DNA of 64,000 nt from positions 57,363,829 through 57,427,828 of the forward strand of contig CM046863.1 of assembly GCA_025617745.1 (NCBI GenBank), read 5' to 3'. Every line of letters begins with the position of its first letter. Position 1 is the stretch's first letter. Shown here piece by piece: positions 56,848-64,000 of this stretch. The DNA comes from Heliocidaris erythrogramma (Eukaryota > Echinodermata > Echinoidea > Camarodonta > Echinometridae). Below the pieces are notes generated by a model that saw only the letters and a program-made list of their open reading frames with translations, made no database searches and was not told the DNA's origin. The translations under genes and the position numbers were made by a program.

Positions 56848-57590
56848 GAAAAAAAAATAGTATGCGTGATTATAGGCCTATATAATCATATGCAAAGGGA
56901 AATGTATTCCATCTTATTTTAAAGAGAGATATCTAAGACTCTGTCAGAAATGTCACATACCCCCTACCCCATGAACGTCAAATGGGAGGGGATTTGAAAA
57001 TATAATATAAATATGTATCATAAAATGGTTTTATCTGGTTTTATCATTGTCATTATGTCGTTCAAGACAGAATGGACACCTTTTTTTTTAATGAATCTTT
57101 AGACATCATGAACGAAATAATTATCCTAAATCCTAAACGATAATGTCAAATAGTGAATGAACAGAATCGAAAATACATATTTGTATCCTTATTGACTGGT
57201 TCCTTGTCATCTACAGATTTCATTTCATCAGTAAGCGATGATTCATATATTCAATACATGATTATCTGTAAATGCTTATAATAAGAGATGATACTGTTTC
57301 CAAACGTTAAATTATTTGCTTGATTTTGCATTTTTAGCTATGTCGTTCACTTTATGCCATAACATGTCTTGGAGACCGATGCGGGAGAAAACGAATGCGA
57401 ATTATAAGAAAGATATGAAATGAATAATGTGAAACTAAATAAAAAATGAGAGCAATTTATACAGAGCATTCAATTTGGAGCTGCCGTGTTACTATATTGG
57501 AAGATCGTTTCATACTGCGCGATAAACAACGTTATTTCCCCACCCCACTCCCTCGGATTATCAATTTTTGACAGGATGTGAGAAGAACTG
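56848..57590. other. AT-rich non-coding stretch
   Basis: Nothing recognised. Confidence 0.4.
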
Positions 57591-57711
57591 GCACTTGGAA
57601 AGATAAAGTGGAGAGAGGGAGGGGGTGACAATCAGAGTGGGGATAATGATGCAGATAGAGAGGCTGGGTGGAGGGGGGGGGGGGGGGTAGTCATAAGGAG
57701 AGAAATCAGAA

Positions 57712-57749
<38 letters not shown>

Positions 57750-58100
57750 CTATCAGGATAGAAACGAGATAAAAGAAAAAGAGACTCAGAGTGGGAATAG
57801 AAGCACATAATACAGATAAAGAGATGGAGAAAAGAGAGAGAGAGGAAGAAGAGGTATACAGGTAGAGTAGAAAGTAGGGAAAGAGTGTGGAGACATTATA
57901 GACAGAGAGAGAGGGGGGGGGGGGGGGTCAAGACACAGTGGGAGAGATAACAGAGACTCGTAGTGGGGAGAGAAGCAAATTAAGACAAAAAGAGATGGAG
58001 AAGTAGAGAAAGAGAGGTATGGGTAGAGAGTAGAGATAGAATAAGGAGAAATAATAGGCAAAGAGAGAGAGACGTATACTCCAGACGACACTTTTTTCAA
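57591..58100 (+). repeat. GA-rich low-complexity region
   Basis: Contains (GA)n at 57715-57750, repeated AGAGATGGAGAA and GGTAGAGTAGA phrases, and G tracts at 57676 and 57914. Opposite-strand frames are low complexity. Confidence 0.85.
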
Positions 58101-58361
58101 GCAGAAGAATTTAGGTCATGAAGGGTTGTTAAATTACAAAAAATTTAACCCCCTCTCTCTCTCTCTTTGCCTATAGCGTGACCTTTATACTTATCTTTAC
58201 TCTCTACAAATAACCTTTCCTTCTCTCTCTCTCTCTCGTTCGCTCACTCCACACGCCACACTTTCAGAGATGTTCATATATTTAACAATGTTTTATTATA
58301 CAATGTTTAGATTAAACATTCTATGTTAGAATATTGTCAAATAAATGAACATGAACGGGTA

Positions 58362-59256
58362 GCGCGTTTCCGTTTTACACCGTTGCCTAGGCATTTTTTC
58401 GATTAATCGCTTCGAACGTGCTGGTTTCAAAGTCTAGGTTTCAGCTCGCTTCATGCGCTATGAGCTCGAGCTTGCTCTGCACGCGCGAAGTATGAAATCG
58501 AATGTACACACGTACTCCTACTCTGCATGTTTGCGGCGATCGGGTGTATGTGTACGTGTACTATAGGGTCTACTGCACTGGTCTACTGTCTCGGATTGTC
58601 TATATGGCGATAAAGAATAACATTAGAGTTAATTCATGTTGCATTGCAAGGTAAAAGAATTTTAAAATGTAGCTGAAAGGCAGCTAAGCTGAAACAGTGT
58701 TACCAGAAAGCGAGGGAATTAAACAGAAGGGGTGGGACGAGGAATATACGTATAATAATTATAGCCCAGGATCATACATTTAAAAGAAAATTTAGGTGTT
58801 TTACTAATATCGAGAAGATAAGAATAATAAGAATAATAATAATTGATTTGAAGAAATATAGTTATATTTGCTACAACTATAACTATAACTGCGTATCTAG
58901 CTGTAACTCTTTGTGCGCCAATTAGAGAAGAGGAAGCCTCATCAGCATGAAAGAAAAAAAAAAACAAACTGAAGACGGCCCTTTCACGCTTCCTTCTGTT
59001 TTGCTTTTCCTTTCACCCCCCTTGTCTCTTTTATATATTTTTTTGCTTTTATCGTTCCTATTTCTTTTAGCTCGTTTGCGCACAAGATGAAGTGTAGCTA
59101 CTGTACAGTTACTGTAATGCATATCTTTGCTGTCTGTGCAGATGCTGTGCATGCTAGACCTCACTGGGGGCGCTGACGACTTAGACTCTTTCACCAGCGC
59201 ACTTCTTGGATTTTTTCGCGAAAATGCCTAGGCAACGGTGTAAAACGGAAATGCGC
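58362..59256. mobile_element. 895-bp Mutator-like MITE with perfect 9-bp target duplication
   Basis: The left end is GCGCGTTTCCGTTTTACACC and the right end, inverted, is GCGCATTTCCGTTTTACACC. Identity continues through GTTGCCTAGGCATTTT, about 36 bp with one mismatch. GAACGGGTA flanks both sides exactly (58353-58361, 59257-59265). A 9-bp duplication is typical of Mutator-type (MULE) elements. No transposase; the interior open frames are short. The intact duplication and ends imply recent insertion. Confidence 0.85.
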
Positions 59257-59265
59257 GAACGGGTA

Positions 59266-60700
59266 TACTCGGTAGAGATCGATAAAGCTACCTGCACAAG
59301 CAGGTTGGTTGGTTCTTCTTTATGATGGCGCTCTTCAATCTCCTCAGATTATTTGCGCCAGTCATAGTAGGTTTGGCGTAGGCTTCGGAGAGCCCACGAG
59401 TGACTTTTTTGTGGTGAAAATGGTGTTATTAATGGTCATCATTAGTGATGGAATAATTTGTCACTAGATGGCGCTCGACCACCCAACAGTTATTGTCGTA
59501 ATGACAAAATGGATTGATTGATTGATTGTTAGTTTAACGACACTATCCACACAACAGTGTCATATAAGTGTCTGACATTAATAGATACAAAGTTAAAAAT
59601 TTCATTAAAACGTTAAACTTTACGTAAAAATTTGGACTGATGTTATACATGTATATGAAAGTCTTAAGTTCTGAAATTCAGTCACAATGATTGGTATTGT
59701 ATACACTTTATTCAATGTCCAAGTGGACTAACATCAATAATTTATAGTCAATTCGTATAGATCATAAAATAGTATAAAAGGCAGTTTCTTTCCACCAAGG
59801 ACTTACTTCTCAAGTAGATCCCCGATATGCCCGAGTTACTGAGTTACTAGCCAACTGGGCGAGAGCTAGAACCTAGGCCACTCCCAATGACTAGCCGAGA
59901 AGGACCAGAGACAAAATGGAAGTGCCCTTTTATTCCCTTTTTCAAGTAGGCCTACATTTTATGGTGTCATGTGTTTCGTTCATTTTAGGAAAAGGAAGTC
60001 ATTCCACTATAAAATAGTGATTGAATTACTATTATTATTTTTTAATTTTTTTTTGTAATGGATTCCACTGTCTTAAGAGTGAATTTTCATTCCAAAACGA
60101 AGAATTCCAAATAAGACTCCCTAAAAGGGGAGTTTTCTAACACGATCCAAAATTAACTCATTAACTCAGGGGCAATTCCATGACCCTATTCCACAGGTTC
60201 GTTTTACGTAATTTGTCATCGTAATGTTTGCACATTTTAATAGGTGATGGACAAGACTCATTGCCCAATAAAGGTTCATTATTGGAATGTCTTTCCGATA
60301 TAGTTGACTTTGATTTGGTTTGGTTTAAATGCATGACAAAAACTGGGAACAGATAAGTGGTTCTCCTCACTACCGCAGCCGCACAACCAATCTGACGGGG
60401 TTCAATAACTATTCCACATTTTCCAACAAACAAACGCAGGCGGAATTGGGGGGGGGGGGGGGCAGGTACGAATCCCCCTTCTGAAACCTATTAAGTGGCA
60501 TACCATAAAGGTCCCCTGTTATGAAATTATAATTCTTGGTATTTTGTACATGCATCTCATCTAAATTGAAAAATCACATCCGTTTGCAATAAATACGTAT
60601 CAAGATATTTTTAAAATAATATTTCCCCCAGGTATTCATGTCCAAAACAGTCTGCTAAGCTCCGCCCCCTTTTAAACCCCGAATTCTCGTTCCGCGAGCA
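59266..60700. other. Non-coding stretch upstream of the THAP fragment
   Basis: Contains a short GATTGATT run (59511-59527) and a G tract (60450-60463). No gene. Confidence 0.45.
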
Positions 60701-60710
60701 TGATTGACGT

Positions 60711-60720
60711 GTGACGTCAC
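60711..60720. promoter_or_regulatory. CRE-type palindrome TGACGTCA upstream of the THAP fragment
   Basis: GTGACGTCAC contains a perfect cAMP-response-element palindrome about 110 bases before the THAP ATG, in a locally more CG-rich patch (60655-60720). It could be the original promoter of the gene from which the fragment derives. Confidence 0.45.
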
Positions 60721-60825
60721 AAACCGACATTGCCGATGCTTGTTTACAATATTGCCTATGTATTACATGTGCAAACTAACTTGCTGTTGTGTATACCACC
60801 TCGAAAACCACCTCTAAAGCGAAGT

Positions 60826-61061
60826 ATGCCGCAACGCTGCGTTGTTGCAGGTTGCATAACACCACAAAGGAGGGTGTCAGTCTACATTTATTCCCTAAAG
60901 ACCCAAATATAAGAAGGAAAAGGACCGCAAAAATAAAATTAACTCGCGCCCATTGGAAGGGGCCGAGTGAGCACAGTGTTGTGTGCTCCGAGCACTTTTG
61001 TGCGGAGGACTTCGTCGATAGCACGGGGCTGCGTATGGCATCAAGAAGAGGCCGTCCCTGA
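60826..61061 (+). pseudogene. THAP zinc-finger domain fragment with frameshift
   Basis: The ATG at 60826 opens MPQRCVVAGC, the typical start of a THAP C2CH zinc finger. After that a 1-nt loss near 60857 shifts the frame, and the rest continues in the next frame: NTTKEGVSLHLFPKDP, then HW, then CSEHF with the last Cys and His ligands. Together the pieces give C-x4-C, the invariant Trp, and C-x2-H at plausible spacing. Translation stops at 61061 with no further domain. THAP domains bind DNA in host regulators and in P-element-like transposases; nothing here tells which. The frameshift may also be a sequencing error. Confidence 0.75.
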
Positions 61062-61233
61062 AACAAGTTTGATCATACATGTATCAATAATATGAAATTT
61101 GGCGACTCTGAGCTTTACCTCACAAGCACCTCTCTCAATTGGTCTTTACTATTAAAAATGATTTTTTTTTTGTTCTTGATGAAGAAAAAGATCTTTCTCC
61201 ATAAAGAGTGTTATAAAAATGTTTAACATGGTA

Positions 61234-61407
61234 GAGTGGAAACTCAGTATAAAGAGGTCTGATACAACAATATTCCTGATAAAACAAGGCAATATTTTGG
61301 TCTCAACTTTTTATATTCTTTTTTTTTTAAACTGATGTAACGAGATTCTGGATTTAACCAGGTAATTTTAATAGTCCCAAGGACCTCGTTATACTAAGTT
61401 TCCACCG
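61234..61407. mobile_element. TA-flanked MITE (GTGGAAACT..GTATAA), copy 2
   Basis: The left end is GAGTGGAAACTCAGTATAAA and the right end, inverted, is CGGTGGAAACTTAGTATAAC, with TA on both sides. The interior shares the GGTCCTTGGGAC-type block of copy 1 in inverse order. Confidence 0.75.
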
Positions 61408-61474
61408 TATAATATATTGATTTTTGTTACCACCCTGAATGTAGTGAAAGTGTAACGGGCAATTTTCAACCTAC

Positions 61475-61479
<5 letters not shown>

Positions 61480-61505
<26 letters not shown>
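61480..61505. repeat. Poly-C tract
   Basis: About 26 consecutive C, followed by TCCGGCAGG. Confidence 0.9.
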
Positions 61506-61509
<4 letters not shown>

Positions 61510-61600
61510 GCAGGAAAAGGGGTATACATCACAGTTACAGGTTGATTCCTACTTCTCTACATTATACATGTAGTTCATTTGACAGAAAATCTGTTTTCCA

Positions 61601-62110
61601 ATGATTCCCTCTCTCTCTTTCACCTTTTCTTCTCTTGTGCTTTCCCTCCCTTTGTCCCTCTTTATGCCTAAAATTCTCCACTTACACACATCTTCCCTCA
61701 ACTTTTTATCTCTTTTTCCCCCCAATGATTCCCTCTCTCTCTATTTCTCCCCTTGTGCTTTCCCTCCATTTCTCCCTCTTTATGCCCAAAATTCTCAACC
61801 TTTATGCCCAAAATTCTCCGCTTTCACACATCTTCCCTCAACTTTTTTATCTCTCCCTTTTTCCCCCAATGATTCCCTCTCTCTCTATTTCTTCCCTTGT
61901 GCTTTCCCTCCATTTCTCCCTCTTTATGCCAAAATTCTCCACTTTCACACATCTTCCCTCAACTTTTTTATCTCTCCCTTTTCCCCCAGTGATTCCCTCT
62001 CTTTTTCACTATTTCTTCTCTTGTGCTTTCTGTCTCCCTTTCTCCTTCTTTTTGCCCAATATTCTCCAATTACACACATCTCCTCTCAACTTTATCTCTT
62101 TTTTTTTCTT
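61601..62110 (+). repeat. Pyrimidine-rich ~125-bp tandem repeat, four copies
   Basis: Units start ATGATTCCCTCTCTCT or GTGATTCCCTCTC at 61601, 61726, 61867 and 61987, and share CTTGTGCTTTC, TTTATGCC.AAATTCTC and CACACATCTTCCCTCAAC blocks. One copy has an internal duplication of TTTATGCCCAAAATTCTC. The long frames through it are an effect of strand asymmetry. Confidence 0.9.
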
Positions 62111-63560
62111 TTTCCATTCTGCCAATTGTTGGTTTTGATCTCATTCACGCACTCACACCTTTCTTTTCAATTGTTAGTTTCATTCACGACAAGCCTTGCA
62201 TAGTAAATGTGTTTGAGCTCTTCCAGAGATGACAAAAATATTCAATTGATTTGAAATATATTATTACTTCTGGAGAAATGTAGATATAGATGTATCCAGG
62301 AAATGGTTGTCTTACAATTGAACATCAAAAATTCAATAGGAGAATGCCCACCCCCCCCCCCCCAAAAAAAAACAAACAAACAAACACAAACATAACAAAA
62401 CAAAACAAACAAAACTGATTAGCTTCCAAAGTGTGTTTCATTAACAAATTAAACAACAAATGCCATAAAAAATAACGGACCTCATATGCCATTAACAATA
62501 GAGTTATCATTCTTGACTGAGATACATGCATCTTTACAACATCCATTAAAAAAATGCTCTGGGCAAATACTTAGATGTGAACTCAGTTACCCAATTCCAA
62601 TTTTATTTCTGACAGTGAAAATGAATATTCAATTCAAAATAAGCCTCCTAGACTACTCTTTTCCTCTGATACTTGAAGCAAAAACAGCAATAACATTTTT
62701 ACCACATTGTCACAGTGTAGCACACCCTCATGTAATAAACCCAACTTTCAGGAAAACTGATATCCATGTATAGGAATTAAATATCATGAAAAGATAGACT
62801 GAACAATGACGTACTAGCATTTTTAACATTTCTTATAAACAGTTATATACATGATAAATGTATATGCTATCTAAGCGTTATCAAGTTAACAACTAGACCA
62901 ACATATATCAGTACATAATAATAAATACAATAAATCAAATGAAAGAAGAAAAAAAAATCTGTAGAAAAAATAATGTCAATTTGAAAAGAAATATGATGTG
63001 AAGCAACAATAATGATGATCACATAAATGACCCAATTAAATAAAAGATGTTTGCCAGTCATTAGTACTGAATATTTTTTTCTTTCAAATAATGACTTTGT
63101 GTAAAGGTTTACACTGATGGAACAACAGTTCTGATACATAAATATTTTTAAAATGTTCAATTCTACTATCACCTTTGCTTGATGTTGAGATTTGTGCAAT
63201 GCATATCCAAGCCCCAGTAAAAAAAAAGTATGAGAATAATGGTTGCATAGCTTAAATTAAAGTTCCACAGAGCTGCCCTCCCTTTTGATTTTTTTGCAAA
63301 GGTTAAAAAAATATATATACATACAGTAAACTTTGAAAAGAAAATACCCTAAAGAGGTAAAATGCAGGGAATATTTCCAATTTAAAAAAAATATCTTTGA
63401 AAATCTATCTTAGAACAGTAATAAAAATGTCAGTAATAAGGTGGAAGTAAAACATATATTTTTCTGTAAACATAGATCTTGACAAGGTGGGGGAAAAACA
63501 GCAAAATTGTATGTAGGTCTACGCCTCTTCAAAGCCCCTGTTCTGTTCTGATCCAGGATT
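62111..63560. other. AT-rich non-coding stretch
   Basis: A C tract (62351-62363) next to an AAACAAAC run; otherwise nothing recognised. Confidence 0.4.
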
Positions 63561-63840
63561 GAGTAAAAGAGGGGGCACAAAATGAAAGTTTGTCAAAAGG
63601 TAGACCCGTATTTTTCTGGTCTCGTCAGCTTCTCGAAAAGTCGCTCAGTGAGGGGGGGGGGGGGGGGGGGGGGCAAAAAAAAGAAATTCGCTAAACCTTC
63701 ATCGCTCAATAAAGGGTTATTGGGGTCTAGGTTCCCCTCCATAATTCCCTGACAAGCCACAAAAAAATCATACTTCTCCTCCAAAGGGGGGGGGGGGGGG
63801 GGGGGGACCGGGTCAGCTGTGCCCCCTGGATCCGCCAATG
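63561..63840. mobile_element. Poly-G element ending at TGGATCCGCCA
   Basis: Two long G tracts (63652-63673, 63787-63806) bracket AATAAAGGGTTATTGGGG and TCCCTGACAAGCCAC, the latter phrase also in the 32.6-kb element. The right edge GGATCCGCCAATGG resembles the ends of other G-tract elements here. Boundaries are uncertain. Confidence 0.45.
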
Positions 63841-64000
63841 GTTCTGATGGAAATGCTGCACGGATTCTTGTCACGGCACAAGATGGGAGAGGAACACGTC
63901 CTGCCCTGCCTGGCTTTCCTATAAAAGATTTTTTTTTTAAGAGTACAAAGGAAACTATGATTAGACAACTTCAAAACAATGCACAGTGTAGTCTATGATG

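Noticed and set aside
56543-56922. Frames of 92 (-) and 119 (+) codons encoding perfect 19-residue repeats
   Set aside because: A 57-bp repeat is a multiple of three, so both strands stay open without selection.
60776-61066. 96-codon minus frame opposite the THAP fragment
   Set aside because: No known domain; the + strand carries an aligned THAP motif.
61601-62203. 200-codon and 167-codon Ser/Leu/Pro-rich + frames
   Set aside because: They run through a pyrimidine-rich 125-bp tandem repeat, in two frames at once.

Overview
This is eukaryotic, intron-rich, TE-dense DNA, most likely from an echinoderm and probably a sea urchin. I infer this from AT-rich non-coding sequence with AGGCCTAGG-rich patches, a Gmr1-like LTR element (a type known from deuterostomes), a GIY-YIG Penelope-like element, many small inverted-repeat elements carrying long G/C homopolymers, and a repeated leucine-rich exon resembling those of the expanded echinoderm NLR-type receptor genes. 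There are no operons. Almost all long open frames belong to mobile elements; the only convincing host coding sequence is a set of spliced exons on the + strand.

Layout. 1-7.0 kb: a 1,555-codon minus-strand gag-pol of an LTR retrotransposon with Ty3/gypsy-type domains in copia-like order (protease-integrase-RT-RNase H), with a primer binding site and a candidate 5' LTR; its 3' LTR is not in view. 8.2-10.7 kb: a degenerate GGACGAAATG minisatellite split by a 1.8-kb inverted-repeat element. 11.0-45.9 kb: host exons. A two-exon cassette (40 nt plus about 506 nt, 182 codons, phase-symmetric) occurs three times in full (28.7, 31.0 and 36.8 kb), the large exon occurs once more at 11.0 kb, and a possible following exon lies at 45.75 kb. 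All splice sites and phases fit one gene with tandemly duplicated exons. The duplicated introns serve as internal empty-site controls that date and delimit insertions.

The 17-kb intron between the first two large exons holds a four-level nest: a 15.6-kb hAT-like unit (8-bp duplication AGTATGAC; the empty site survives in the neighbouring unit); inside it a Penelope-like element whose 5' part is fused to the first 39 codons of ribosomal protein L23; inside that an 11.3-kb TA-flanked element with CACTGTAAAAAA ends carrying a degraded multi-exon gene; and inside that a 4.75-kb foldback-like element whose arms are arrays of a 16-bp and a 26-bp unit. Other introns hold a tRNA-derived SINE, a second element like the one at 8.7 kb, and a 2.06-kb element (34.4-36.4 kb) carrying seven scattered copies of GCGTAACGGACATGACA.

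37.9-64 kb: a 1-kb tandem duplication, a 3.8-kb foldback structure, a 4-kb TIR element full of a ~235-bp repeat, a 57-bp tandem repeat, an 895-bp Mutator-like MITE with a perfect 9-bp target duplication, a frameshifted THAP-domain fragment preceded by a CRE palindrome, and pyrimidine-rich minisatellites. About thirty G or C homopolymers are scattered across the window, mostly inside small elements. All boundaries were read by eye; family names are inferences unless a catalytic motif is cited.
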